Origin: a virus
Direction: 5' to 3' (one strand)
Length of the DNA: 31,849 nucleotides
Virus record (IMG/VR): IMGVR_UViG_3300041016_000609
Span: 1-31,849 of that record
Part shown: positions 23,124 to 31,242 of the stretch, piece after piece
Numbering within the stretch: the stretch's first letter is position 1
Layout: every line of letters begins with the position of its first letter
The notes under the pieces: model-generated
The model's database searches: none
The model's input: the letters and a program-made list of their open reading frames with translations, nothing else
What the model was told of the DNA's origin: nothing
Translations under genes and position numbers: made by a program

Positions 23124-23467
23124 TGAACCTTCGTCTGCACGCGGGCAATGATCCAGGCGGCAGGGGGGCGGTCAGCGACGGCTACGATGCGGTATTCCTC
23201 GCCATTGTAGGTCACGATATTGCCGTAGGCGAATAAGCCTGGAACGGTGGTATTGGTAGACCTCAAAACCTTAACCTCAAAGGTGGTCTGATTAAGGAAG
23301 CCGCCAGTTTCCATATCCTGCAACACCATCGGCTGGGTAATCATAGCCTTTAAGGCTACTGGCGTGCCTCCAGGGACGATTTTAACGGTGATGTCCTTGC
23401 CTACCTCATTAAGGACGGAAAGGGCGTCTACAGCGGCATCTTCAAAAAATCCCATATGCTTTGCCAT
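23120..23467 (-). CDS. Head-tail joining protein (FI/FII position)
   Basis: This 115-residue, beta-rich protein follows the major capsid protein. It shows ALKAMITQPMVLQDMETGGF and FAYGNIVTYNGEEYRIVAV, a pattern like small head-tail joining proteins of the lambda FII type, where a loop binds the portal and tail. The start ATG 23467 lies 11 bases from the base of a strong hairpin; ATG 23455 is also possible. It overlaps the next gene by 4 bases. Confidence 0.7.
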   Translation of the reverse strand: MAKHMGFFEDAAVDALSVLNEVGKDITVKIVPGGTPVALKAMITQPMVLQDMETGGFLNQTTFEVKVLRSTNTTVPGLFAYGNIVTYNGEEYRIVAVADRPPAAWIIARVQTKVQ

Positions 23468-23478
23468 AGGTCAAAAGG

Positions 23479-23510
23479 AAGAGGCCGCCCCCGAAATGGA
23501 GCGGCCTCTT
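23479..23510 (-). terminator. Strong hairpin after the major capsid gene
   Basis: AAGAGGCCGC (23479-23488) and GCGGCCTCTT (23501-23510) form a perfect 10-bp stem with a 12-base loop. Read in the late direction it is followed by CCTTTTG, a short T-tract. It probably causes partial termination or protects the 3' end of capsid mRNA. Confidence 0.75.
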
Positions 23511-23523
23511 TGCTTTGGCGCTT

Positions 23524-23544
23524 GAGGGGGGCACTTGCCCCCTC
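23524..23544 (-). terminator. Second hairpin directly after the major capsid stop codon
   Basis: GAGGGGG (23524-23530) pairs with CCCCCTC (23538-23544) around a 7-base loop, 6 bases after the capsid stop codon. It has no T-tract. With the next hairpin it makes a two-hairpin block between the capsid and connector genes. Confidence 0.65.
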
Positions 23545-23550
23545 GAAACT

Positions 23551-24447
23551 TTAAACAAACTTAATCTTCTGGAGGGCGTCGGGGTTACCCTTCGCCGAAC
23601 CGATGAGCCACGTCGCGGACAACTTGTGCAGACCCTGCGTCCAGTCGTACCAGTAGCGGAGAGCATACGAGAACTGGCTGTCGGGATCGGTCACGATGGT
23701 CTGTTCGCCACCACCAGTCGTGGGAGCGGCAGGAACGCGGGTCACGACGACAAGACCTTCGCGGCAGGAAACCACGCCATTAAGGCCAGCCTCGATGCCA
23801 GCGGCGTCAAAGCCGTTGTACTCGTAGAAGTCAACGCCGTGGATCATACCGAGGCGGTTGCCGCGGATGACGTCAGTCGTGCCGATGGAGAACGCCTGCG
23901 CAATGACAGGGTCGGAGATTAACTGCTGGTAGGCATCGGGCGAGACAAGCGCGGAGCGGCCTTCCTGCGGAAGGTTAGCGAGCGTAAGGCTCTTGGCGAT
24001 GTTGGAGACCGCGATGCGGTTGAAGTTGGCCTGCGTGCCAGAATAGCCATCAGCAAAGGCGCTATCGACCTTGGTGAGGACTTGGTCGAACAGCGACTTG
24101 ACGACAGCGTTAGCCATCGGGGCCATAAAGAGGCGGCGCAGACGATCCAGGGAGAGGGTAGCAACTTCGTAGTCGGTGAAACCGATGGTGACGTGCTTCT
24201 GGTCAACAAGGGTAACAGGAACGTCGGTGGACACGGCGTCAACAGTAGCAAAGCCAGTCGCGCGAGAGTAATCTGCGGCGGTGAACTTACCAGCGTAGCG
24301 GGTGTGTACAGTCGATCCGCGTTCAGCAACATAAGCGCCGAAGTCGGTGACCGCGATTTTGGTGAGAGGCTGGAGTTGCGGAACGAGCGTCCGCAAGGAT
24401 TCTTCAGCGACGAGTTGGAGGGTTAGACCTCCGATTGCGTTAGCCAT
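23551..24447 (-). CDS. Major capsid protein
   Basis: This 298-residue protein has the coat protein pattern: an N-terminal arm (ANAIGGLTLQLVAEESLRTLVPQLQPL), AVSTDVPVTLVDQKHVTIGFTDYEVATL near residue 70, ALVSPDAYQQLI near 160, and a C-terminal beta-rich region with ALRYWYDW. The VTLDQ..HVTIGFTD block is shared with P22-like and other HK97-fold coat proteins. It is GC-rich and likely highly expressed, sits after the scaffold and decoration-position genes, and is followed by two hairpins. The leader before ATG 24447 is CA/A-rich without Shine-Dalgarno. Confidence 0.85.
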   Translation of the reverse strand: MANAIGGLTLQLVAEESLRTLVPQLQPLTKIAVTDFGAYVAERGSTVHTRYAGKFTAADYSRATGFATVDAVSTDVPVTLVDQKHVTIGFTDYEVATLSLDRLRRLFMAPMANAVVKSLFDQVLTKVDSAFADGYSGTQANFNRIAVSNIAKSLTLANLPQEGRSALVSPDAYQQLISDPVIAQAFSIGTTDVIRGNRLGMIHGVDFYEYNGFDAAGIEAGLNGVVSCREGLVVVTRVPAAPTTGGGEQTIVTDPDSQFSYALRYWYDWTQGLHKLSATWLIGSAKGNPDALQKIKFV

Positions 24448-24478
24448 AGTATTTTATTTGGGTGAGGGGTGAAAAGTA

Positions 24479-24715
24479 TTACGAAACATTTCCAGTAACT
24501 TTCTCAAAGCCAGTCTTGGAAACTTCGTCTCGGTAACGATAGTTGAAACCGATTTCAAAATCCATTGGGCCGCCTGGAGGGGAGGTTTCAGTAAGTTTGA
24601 CACTAAAAGAAACATTGGTGACGCCGCTGTTTGCATTGGCATCAGCGACAATCAAAGACCAGTTTGCAGTCAGTAAAGCGCCGAGTTCGGCGGTAAGGGT
24701 AGCGGGGAGTGCCAT
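24479..24715 (-). CDS. Small protein in the decoration-protein position
   Basis: A 78-residue protein between scaffold and major capsid, where lambda has gpD. It has an N-terminal helix (TLTAELGALLTANWSLIV) and beta-rich later part (NVSFSVKLTETSPPGGPMDFEIGFNYRY). No gpD motif is recognised, so it could be a decoration protein, a capsid chaperone or another head protein. It ends 31 bases before the capsid gene. Confidence 0.6.
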   Translation of the reverse strand: MALPATLTAELGALLTANWSLIVADANANSGVTNVSFSVKLTETSPPGGPMDFEIGFNYRYRDEVSKTGFEKVTGNVS

Positions 24716-24721
24716 AAATGT

Positions 24722-25183
24722 TTATCGAAGATTAGCGGCGGCCAGGATCGCGGAGCGATTCTTGGAATAGAACTCTTGCGCGGCTTTTGGATCCTTCTGC
24801 TTGATAGCCGCCCATTCTTGGGCAACTTCATCATTGGTCTTGGAAGCCATTTCATCAGCGACAGGTGCGCATTCAACAGGCTCTACGCCGACAGAGGCGG
24901 CAATCTTGGCGGCCTTCTTGGCGGCGGTCTCAAAGGACTGCTCCAGGGCGGCGTACTTCTTCGTAGCCTCGGAAACGGTGTTTTCCATTTCAGAGATGCG
25001 AGCGGCGGCCTTGGCGAGTTCAACCTTATGCAGGTCTGAAGACTTCGTCAATTCAGCAACGAGGGCTTCCTTTTCGGTAATGGAGATACGAGCGGCAGTA
25101 AGTTCGGTGGCAATGTTATCCACTTCGGCAGACTTAATACCAAGCGCTTCCTTGATCTTGTTAAAGGACTCTTCGATGGTCAT
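24722..25183 (-). CDS. Scaffold-like coiled-coil protein
   Basis: The 153-residue protein is almost all helical with long heptads of Ala, Glu, Lys and Leu (residues 20-105) and a more basic C-terminus. It lies between the prohead protease and capsid genes, where lambda Nu3-type scaffolds lie. The C-terminal basic helical part could bind the coat protein. It begins with no Shine-Dalgarno, 16 bases after the TTTGACT element (25200-25206). Family not named by motif. Confidence 0.72.
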   Translation of the reverse strand: MTIEESFNKIKEALGIKSAEVDNIATELTAARISITEKEALVAELTKSSDLHKVELAKAAARISEMENTVSEATKKYAALEQSFETAAKKAAKIAASVGVEPVECAPVADEMASKTNDEVAQEWAAIKQKDPKAAQEFYSKNRSAILAAANLR

Positions 25184-25189
25184 ATTGCA

Positions 25190-25206
25190 ATTAGCCTAGA
25201 GTCAAA
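25190..25206 (-). promoter_or_regulatory. 17-bp late-gene element, copy before the scaffold gene
   Basis: Identical to 16642-16658 (TTTGACTCTAGGCTAAT on the coding strand). It lies in the gap between protease and scaffold, with TTTGACT 16 bases from the ATG at 25183, the same distance as the TTTGACT before 27919. Confidence 0.5.
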
Positions 25207-25207
25207 T

Positions 25208-26017
25208 TTAGGATAGGAGGATGGCGTCGATGCCATCCACAATGCCAGTCACAAGCCCCTTGGTGGCGGCCTTCTTGCCCTCAAAAACTTGACCCTCCAT
25301 ATCCTCATCTTTGGCAAATAGACGGCGGCGCTTAATAGTCTGTTTAAATTGGTCGTGGCGCTCATCGACATCATCCTGGAGGAATTTCTTATCATCTTTG
25401 GTTAGGGACGTGCCTTCCAGACCCATAGCCTTATGCTTACCAGCCTTGATTACGTCCATTTTTACGCCTTCCATCGCGTAGGCTTCGGTTAGATCAGCAA
25501 ATGCGATGTATACCCCAACCGACCCCCAAGCAGAGGAAGGGGTGGCGTAGACTCGGTCACATCGGGAAGCCAGTTCATAGGCGGCAGAGCAACATTCAGT
25601 CTCGCTGTAGGCCGTAGTTCGTTTTGCTGACTTTTCAATCCTTTCTCCAAGTTCCTCAAGGCCATCACACGTCCCGCCTGGAGAATTGAATTCAAGGACA
25701 ATCTCCTCAACAGACGTGTCGGCTAATGCCTTTTTAAGATTCTCGGTGACGTCGTTTAAATCGACGGCATTGCAACGCTTCTCGATTTCGGATAGGTTCT
25801 TGCCGATTACACCACAGACAGGGATGATGGCCTTATTGCCAACAATCTCCATCTCGCGCGGCTTACCAAACATTAACTCCAGCATATCATTAACGGCGCT
25901 GGCGTTTGTTTCTGGGGTAATATTGATATCGGCAACCGCATCCAAGTAGGTCTTGGCGCGCATCAAATTGATCTTCAGAGGGCGACTGCCCTTGAATGCG
26001 TTAAGAAGGTTCTTCAT
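25208..26017 (-). CDS. S49-family prohead protease (lambda C-like)
   Basis: The 269-residue protein has NSPGGTCDGL at 111-120 and CCSAAYELASRCDRVYATPSSAWGSVGVY at 142-170, and KAGKHKAMG at 191-199. Ser144 and Lys196 are 52 apart, as in SppA-type Ser/Lys dyads. It would process the scaffold and capsid during head maturation. An N-terminal extension of about 60 residues precedes the core. It lies between portal and scaffold, the lambda B-C-Nu3 order. The start ATG 26017 has an A/T-rich leader without Shine-Dalgarno. Confidence 0.88.
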   Translation of the reverse strand: MKNLLNAFKGSRPLKINLMRAKTYLDAVADINITPETNASAVNDMLELMFGKPREMEIVGNKAIIPVCGVIGKNLSEIEKRCNAVDLNDVTENLKKALADTSVEEIVLEFNSPGGTCDGLEELGERIEKSAKRTTAYSETECCSAAYELASRCDRVYATPSSAWGSVGVYIAFADLTEAYAMEGVKMDVIKAGKHKAMGLEGTSLTKDDKKFLQDDVDERHDQFKQTIKRRRLFAKDEDMEGQVFEGKKAATKGLVTGIVDGIDAILLS

Positions 26018-26042
26018 TGGTTAGAAAAAATAAAAAATAAAA

Positions 26043-27623
26043 TCATTCCCCTAGTGGGTCTTCTCGCTCGTCTGATTCAGCATCATCAATGTCAAGTTGG
26101 GTTTCTTTTTGTTCACCCTTCTCGTTTTCATCATCAGCCTGTTCATCGGCCTCGACGTTGTCGGAATCACTAATGTCTTGAAGGCCAACATTAGTTGGCT
26201 TTAAAAGCATCCACAGAGGCACTCCGTATTCCTTGGAGGCATCGATGAACATCTTGGCTTCCACGGCACGACGGCGAAGCATCGTGGAGAAATGTTCGCC
26301 TTCTTCTTGGCAGTTCTCACCAATGGTCTTTAGGCCAAACTCGATGTCTGCTCGGTTCTGGGCGGCATCTCGGCCAGCGTCTACTGTGACACGCTTTGGC
26401 GTAGTCCAGATTACCTTATTCCAGTTCTCACAGGAAGGAAGTTCTCCGCGAGCAATGGCATTGCCAATGACGTAACCCCAGACAGGCGTAAGGAATCGGT
26501 TGATTAAGACGCGCTGTAGGTGCTGGAACTTGCGGTCAGCCTTTGCCACAATGAGGCGCATTGAACTGCCACTAGCCTTGGAAGGATCATAGAGGAATTC
26601 ATAAGGTAGAGTTCCAGCCACGGAATCACGAACAAGATATTCAAGGAATCCATTGAAGGTCGGGTTGGGACGATTCGATTGGAAGGACTCTAAACGCTCG
26701 CCTGGAGCAAGAGCAAGGATTTTACCGCCAATAAAGGTGGACGCCTCATTAGGGTTGGTCTGACCATCACCATAGTCCTGTGGGCGCATCCCAAAGGCTT
26801 CAAAGTCAGACTGTGCGCCATCGAACTGGGCAGTCTCGCGGGTGAGGGTACGGACGACGTCGCCGTTCATCTTGACCGCAAATTTCTCAAGGCTGACGAT
26901 TTCCAGCATATCAACGATGTTATTGATGCTATGTTGAAGTGGGCTGTACGCGCGAGCGCCAGACGCTACTTCTGGCTCATAGACGTGCATCACAGCATTA
27001 GCGCCAACCTTCCTGGATGATCCGTCAGAGCGAATGATATTAAACCAATCTGGTCGGCCATACTTGCCGAAGTGGATACCATCCACCATATGCGGCTCTG
27101 GAGCGGCGGCATTTGCGCAGGCAACGCGGTGGGATTCAATTAACTGAATGCGCGGCTCACCAGAGGCATTGCGGGTCTTAATTGGGAAGCATTCGCCGTC
27201 ACGATATACGAGGCGCGCGATGATATGCTGGAGTTCGTAGAAGTTAAAGCGGCCAGTAATGTCGCAAGGATTGGAAGCCCATTCGTCAAAGTACTCCTCG
27301 TATTTCTGGTCTACGCTTGCAAAGCCAGTCCTAGACTGTGCCTTGATGCCGTCACCTACCGAATACAAGGCCATATCGGAGAGAATCTGGCGGATTACGC
27401 CAGCGTTCAACTCCATCCAGCGCATTTTGCGCGTAGTTTCAAGGCGGTCAAAGACCGTCATCGTCTTCTTGAAATCAGTCGGCCAAGACGACCAAATCCA
27501 AGAACGCTTGTTAGAGAACTTTGCCGACTCGAAATTCGAGAAGATCCCTGGACCACCTGTGGCCTGTTTCTTCAACGGATCAGAAGAGGACTTCTTCTTT
27601 TTTTCGGGAATTTTGCGCGCCAT
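26043..27623 (-). CDS. Portal protein (lambda GpB family)
   Basis: The 526-residue protein fits the lambda portal family: a basic tail, MELNAGVIRQILSDMALYSVGDG, RDGECFPIK, HVYEPE, PTFNGFLEYLVRDSVAGTLP, and SSMRLIVAKADRKFQHLQRV followed by LTPVWGYVIGNAI. The C-terminus is strongly acidic (many Glu/Asp). It forms the dodecameric channel at the capsid vertex. It lies between the W-like gene and the protease. ATG 27623 has GAGGT at about 14 bases, an unusually long spacing. Confidence 0.9.
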   Translation of the reverse strand: MARKIPEKKKKSSSDPLKKQATGGPGIFSNFESAKFSNKRSWIWSSWPTDFKKTMTVFDRLETTRKMRWMELNAGVIRQILSDMALYSVGDGIKAQSRTGFASVDQKYEEYFDEWASNPCDITGRFNFYELQHIIARLVYRDGECFPIKTRNASGEPRIQLIESHRVACANAAAPEPHMVDGIHFGKYGRPDWFNIIRSDGSSRKVGANAVMHVYEPEVASGARAYSPLQHSINNIVDMLEIVSLEKFAVKMNGDVVRTLTRETAQFDGAQSDFEAFGMRPQDYGDGQTNPNEASTFIGGKILALAPGERLESFQSNRPNPTFNGFLEYLVRDSVAGTLPYEFLYDPSKASGSSMRLIVAKADRKFQHLQRVLINRFLTPVWGYVIGNAIARGELPSCENWNKVIWTTPKRVTVDAGRDAAQNRADIEFGLKTIGENCQEEGEHFSTMLRRRAVEAKMFIDASKEYGVPLWMLLKPTNVGLQDISDSDNVEADEQADDENEKGEQKETQLDIDDAESDEREDPLGE

Positions 27624-27628
27624 AAATC

Positions 27629-27919
27629 TTATAGACCTCGGAAGTTATTCAGAAGGTTACCGACGCGAGTGCGGTCAATTCCACCATAAATTTCTGGGGC
27701 TTTGATTTGCAGGGCATAGCGGCACTCCAGAAGGACGGTAGGAGGGTCGATAGGCCAGTCTTTTCGGATGTCCGTGCCAGAATCTTTGTATTCCATAATC
27801 GTCTTCCCCTCGGTTACGATTGAAACGGCTTTATCTCGGATAAGTTCAATCTGAACTATCGTAAGGGTCATAAAAATGCCCTTTGGAGAAGTAGACCCAC
27901 GATAATGAACGAAAGCCAT
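27629..27919 (-). CDS. W-like head completion protein
   Basis: A 96-residue small protein located between large terminase and portal, where gpW lies in lambda. From Met17 it has MTLTIVQIELIRDKAVSIVTEG, a helical opening, then strands and a C-terminal basic tail. I do not see strict gpW motifs, so the name rests on position and size. An internal ATG at 27871 (80 residues, AAGGG upstream) is an alternative start. At 27919 the TTTGACT element lies 16 bases upstream. Confidence 0.62.
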   Translation of the reverse strand: MAFVHYRGSTSPKGIFMTLTIVQIELIRDKAVSIVTEGKTIMEYKDSGTDIRKDWPIDPPTVLLECRYALQIKAPEIYGGIDRTRVGNLLNNFRGL

Positions 27920-27935
27920 AGCAAGAATTGCCAGA

Positions 27936-27942
27936 AGTCAAA
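27936..27942 (-). promoter_or_regulatory. TTTGACT element before the W-like gene
   Basis: TTTGACTTCTGGCAAT on the coding strand, related to the exact 17-bp pair at 16642 and 25190, with TTTGACT 16 bases from the ATG at 27919. It lies in the structured gap after the large terminase. Confidence 0.4.
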
Positions 27943-27945
27943 TGG

Positions 27946-28011
27946 GCGTATTACCTCCCCCACAACAACGACGCTTGAGAGCCACCCAAGACCATTAAGG
28001 AGATAATACGC
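27946..28011. promoter_or_regulatory. 13-bp inverted repeat in the terL-W gap
   Basis: GCGTATTACCTCC (27946-27958) and GGAGATAATACGC (27999-28011) are inverted copies with one mismatch, 40 bases apart. They flank the whole gap between the terminase stop and the W-like gene. It could be an RNA stem that slows late transcription, or a protein-binding site. Confidence 0.5.
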
Positions 28012-28015
28012 TTAA

Positions 28016-29875
28016 CTAGACGATTGTTGAATCTGCGGCCTTGTCAACTGCCTTTTCGTCAGTTGCGTTCTTATTTTTACCTCTGCCGATCAGTTTAGCC
28101 ATCAACGCTGGAAGAATTCCCATAGTTTCGCAATCCCATAGGTGATTGGGTCTTTCACCAACTTGAACCCAAATGGGCTTCCCAGACTCGGTTCTAGTGC
28201 GGTGTTCGGACTGCATCTGTTTGCGGTACTCCTCGCCAGCGTCTTGAGCGTAGGTGTGGTGTCCTGCGCGTCGAAGGCGAGATAGGGTGTCCTTGAGGAC
28301 TAGATTTGAGAATTGGAAAACTCGGCAGGAATGTTTTCCAACCTGGACTACCTTGGCAGGGCTGTATGGGCGATAGGCCACTTTGATGCCGTATGGCGTC
28401 TGGACGCGCCAAGGGAAGTCGGTGTTGCCAGACCCCTTGGTGGCGTTCCAACTGTAGTTGGCGCAGTTCTTGTACACCTCCTCCATATTTGGGCCATCTC
28501 CAGAGTCCACGAAAGTGAAGACAGGGCTGACCTTGTGCTTTATCTGCAATTCTCGTACTTGCTCCCAAGTGTCAACGTACTCCCATAAAATGAGACGTGA
28601 CTTGCCGTCAATACTCCAGGATCTAACTAGGCAGAAAAAGCCTTTCCGTTGCACGTCAACAGATAGGAATCGTAGTTTTGAAAACTTGTCGGTATCAACA
28701 ATTAATGGGTCAAACGGAGGCGCTACAAGTTTGCCAAGATAGTTAGCACCTTCGTCAGTCCACTCGGCGTTCATTAAGTATCCGCTAGGTAGAACCTCGC
28801 CGCTACCATCGTCTGGTTCGTCGCTCCAGGGAAGGGCTAGACGTTTCTGCTTGAAATCCTTACGCTTGCTCTCGTCACCGCCTAAATCAAAGGATTGGGC
28901 AGACTCTACGCATTCAACGGCCAAGTCTCCCCACGATAGACCCCACAGCATCGTCATCGCATTAAAATGAAAACCTCTACGGCCTTTGGGTGCGGAGGGG
29001 TTCTGTGAGACATACTCTGCGTCCTTAATCATTTCGGCTCGGACGCTATTGCGATCCTCGTAGCGATGCTTACAGCACTTGCACTCATAGGTGCAACCAG
29101 CGCGCAAAAGGTCGTAGTTCCAGCCTTGTGCTGTCTTGGCGGCTTCTGGGTACTTAATCTGAACCCATTCAAAAGCCTGCCTAGTTCCGCACTTTACGCA
29201 TTTGAACGACCATTCCCCTCTGTCGGTTGAATGGAAGAGTTCTGTGAACTCATCGGCTTCCACCCCTCCTTGTGAGACGAAGACACTCTTACCTTGCCAA
29301 GTAAACGCAGTCCGTCTGGCTTGCGCTTGCTTGAGGTGACCTTTCGGCCATTGCCAGCACTCATCACCTCCGAGAAAACGAATAGAGCGTCGTTGGAGGT
29401 TTCGCTCATTGTTAGCACCAAGCACCCAAGTGGTATTTCGCTGAAATTGGGTTGTGTGCCACTTATTTCTGTCAATGTCACTAATTCGTTCTCTAGTGCT
29501 AGGCGTATTTTCCCACAAAGGTCGAAGGCGTGTTTGTTGCCAGTCTTGGGCGTTGAGGTCGATGTCTTGTAACAGGAGCATCGGTCCAGGTGTCCGCGAG
29601 GGGACAAATGCTGACCACAGTTCAAGCACCATCGACTTACCCGACTGGACGTTGCCTTGGACAACGATGGTTTCAACTTCTGGGTCTTGGAGCGCACGGA
29701 GGATAGGGGCTAGGTATGGCGTTGATTCAATTCGGAAAGGTCCAGGCTGTGGCGAGTAGGGTACGTTCTTTACGTTCTTCTCAAGCCAGTCAATGATGTC
29801 TCCATCTGGATCTGGGGCAAGTAGAGCGCGCAGGGCGTCCTCAAACTGCTTCTCCGTCGGTCTGGATTTCATCAT
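28016..29875 (-). CDS. terL: Terminase large subunit (GpA family)
   Basis: This long protein (619 residues from ATG 29875; the frame is open to 29938) is a GpA-type terminase. It has Walker A GNVQSGKS, a Walker B-like FLGGDECWQW, two CxxC pairs (FKCVKCGTRQ and YECKCCKHRY) that may bind zinc, and a nuclease motif FLSVDVQRKG and FVDSGD further on. It cuts concatemeric DNA and drives it into the head. The longer start would overlap the small subunit by 98 bases; starts at 29875 or 29872 are more natural. Confidence 0.92.
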   Translation of the reverse strand: MMKSRPTEKQFEDALRALLAPDPDGDIIDWLEKNVKNVPYSPQPGPFRIESTPYLAPILRALQDPEVETIVVQGNVQSGKSMVLELWSAFVPSRTPGPMLLLQDIDLNAQDWQQTRLRPLWENTPSTRERISDIDRNKWHTTQFQRNTTWVLGANNERNLQRRSIRFLGGDECWQWPKGHLKQAQARRTAFTWQGKSVFVSQGGVEADEFTELFHSTDRGEWSFKCVKCGTRQAFEWVQIKYPEAAKTAQGWNYDLLRAGCTYECKCCKHRYEDRNSVRAEMIKDAEYVSQNPSAPKGRRGFHFNAMTMLWGLSWGDLAVECVESAQSFDLGGDESKRKDFKQKRLALPWSDEPDDGSGEVLPSGYLMNAEWTDEGANYLGKLVAPPFDPLIVDTDKFSKLRFLSVDVQRKGFFCLVRSWSIDGKSRLILWEYVDTWEQVRELQIKHKVSPVFTFVDSGDGPNMEEVYKNCANYSWNATKGSGNTDFPWRVQTPYGIKVAYRPYSPAKVVQVGKHSCRVFQFSNLVLKDTLSRLRRAGHHTYAQDAGEEYRKQMQSEHRTRTESGKPIWVQVGERPNHLWDCETMGILPALMAKLIGRGKNKNATDEKAVDKAADSTIV

Positions 29876-30509
29876 ATGGTTTAGTTTCTTTGGTTTCCTC
29901 GATTCTGATGGGCGTCTCGACGACGGCATCTTCAGCATCTTCGGCTTGGCCAGCCAGTCTGGTAAGGATCTTGGTCACCTCGTCGTCAATGGCTTTCATT
30001 GCCGTGCCTGGAGCATCGGGGTTGGCCTTAATGGCAATCTTGGTGGACAACTGGGTAAGTTCGTTACGGATAGACAATACGACCTTTCCAAAGCGCTCGA
30101 TGGCGGTCTGGGTCTTAATGTACTCCTTGGCCGCAATATTGCGGGAATGGAGTTCGCGTTCAAGGGAAACCAGCGTCTTGACCAACTTATCGTAGGTCGC
30201 GTAGGACTTGGACTGGTTAGGGTTCTGTTCCTCAAGGTCGGATAGGTACTGCCTATAGGCGCGCGCCTTGAGTTCTCGGTGCTGTTCAACAATGTGGGCA
30301 AAGTTGCGGTCATTCTCCAAGCCAGACAGATCCGTAATCTCCGCATTATTGCGTAGATTAGACCCTCCGTTTCTCCGCATCGAGCGCTCGTTATACCAAG
30401 CCTCGGCGTCCTCGACGGATGACGTGGGCATCCCCTGTCGGATAAAGCCGTTAATAGTCTGGCGAGCCAGCCCTAGCCGTTCAGCGATGTCTACTGGTCT
30501 TACGGTCAT
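29841..30509 (-). CDS. terS: Terminase small subunit (Nu1-like)
   Basis: The 222-residue protein has an N-terminal helix-turn-helix (VDIAERLGLARQTINGFIRQGMP), an acidic, helical middle and a coiled-coil C-terminal region. It lies directly before the large subunit, like Nu1 before A. It recognises the packaging site on phage DNA. Overlaps the large terminase gene by 35 bases at the chosen start, and overlaps the upstream regulator by 29 bases. Confidence 0.82.
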   Translation of the reverse strand: MTVRPVDIAERLGLARQTINGFIRQGMPTSSVEDAEAWYNERSMRRNGGSNLRNNAEITDLSGLENDRNFAHIVEQHRELKARAYRQYLSDLEEQNPNQSKSYATYDKLVKTLVSLERELHSRNIAAKEYIKTQTAIERFGKVVLSIRNELTQLSTKIAIKANPDAPGTAMKAIDDEVTKILTRLAGQAEDAEDAVVETPIRIEETKETKPYDEIQTDGEAV

Positions 30510-30999
30510 TCTTCTTGAGGTTTGATTTGATAACGCCTTCCTTGATGTTCTGGCAATCGGAATCGGAGCGCATATAGCAACTAGGCGGCAGGTTAAGACT
30601 CTTCTGGATTTGCTTAACGCGCCAAGAAACCGTTGCCTTGTCTACGCCGTACTTGGAGGCTAGGTCGGCCATTGACTTGTAGTTCCTGTATCCAAGGGCG
30701 ATGCGGAAGCAATCGTTGTGCAGGAGGACGGCTCGGTTACTAGTGCAGTCGTAGGCGTTGATAACGCGGGCGATGATGGACACCAAGGACGACAGCCTGG
30801 ACTCGTCTGACTCCTCTGGCTTGGCGGCCATCCTATCGGCGTATGAGTCCAGGTAGATCCGACGATGGGGTTCTGGCACTCCGTCGTCGTGGATGTCATC
30901 AATATCAAACCCAGACTCCTTTAGGCTTTGGATCTCTTGTGGCGTTAAAGTTTCCAAAAACCCCTTCCACGCATCGGTTATGGCAACTCGCTTGCTCAT
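30481..30999 (-). CDS. Helix-turn-helix regulator, sigma-like
   Basis: The 172-residue protein (from ATG 30999) has a helical N-terminal part and a C-terminal helix-turn-helix: YKSMADLASKYGVDKATVSWRVKQIQKSL. This resembles region 4-like or MarR/Fis-like HTH segments of phage regulators. The start is fixed by an ATGA overlap with the upstream gene; an upstream TTG-like extension to 31062 is not needed. It lies just ahead of the terminase genes and may activate late transcription. Function inferred. Confidence 0.65.
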   Translation of the reverse strand: MSKRVAITDAWKGFLETLTPQEIQSLKESGFDIDDIHDDGVPEPHRRIYLDSYADRMAAKPEESDESRLSSLVSIIARVINAYDCTSNRAVLLHNDCFRIALGYRNYKSMADLASKYGVDKATVSWRVKQIQKSLNLPPSCYMRSDSDCQNIKEGVIKSNLKKNDRKTSRHR

Positions 31000-31211
31000 T
31001 CCATTGTGCGCTCCATAGTCACTATTGCGTTGGTCAGTTGCTTGGCATCGTTGATTAACCATATGGACTCTTTCTTTACCGACTGCGGGATGTTATCGGC
31101 CATCACTATGTCTAGATACATTTGGACGAGGTGCGTGGCTACAGTATTGATGCTCTCAATTGAGGCATCTAGTTGATCGCGCTCTACGTCGGTAAGTTTC
31201 AGAGTACTCAT
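30996..31211 (-). CDS. Small helical hypothetical protein
   Basis: This 71-residue protein, starting at ATG 31211, is predicted to be helical throughout (LTDVERDQLDASIESINTVATHLVQMYL). The C-terminal part ends METERTME-like, with its stop in ATGA overlap with the next gene. The upstream extension to 31358 is a shadow of the preceding gene. No family recognised; could be a regulator partner. Confidence 0.6.
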   Translation of the reverse strand: MSTLKLTDVERDQLDASIESINTVATHLVQMYLDIVMADNIPQSVKKESIWLINDAKQLTNAIVTMERTME

Positions 31212-31242
31212 CGTTATGCAAAATATCGCTCCAATGTAAACT

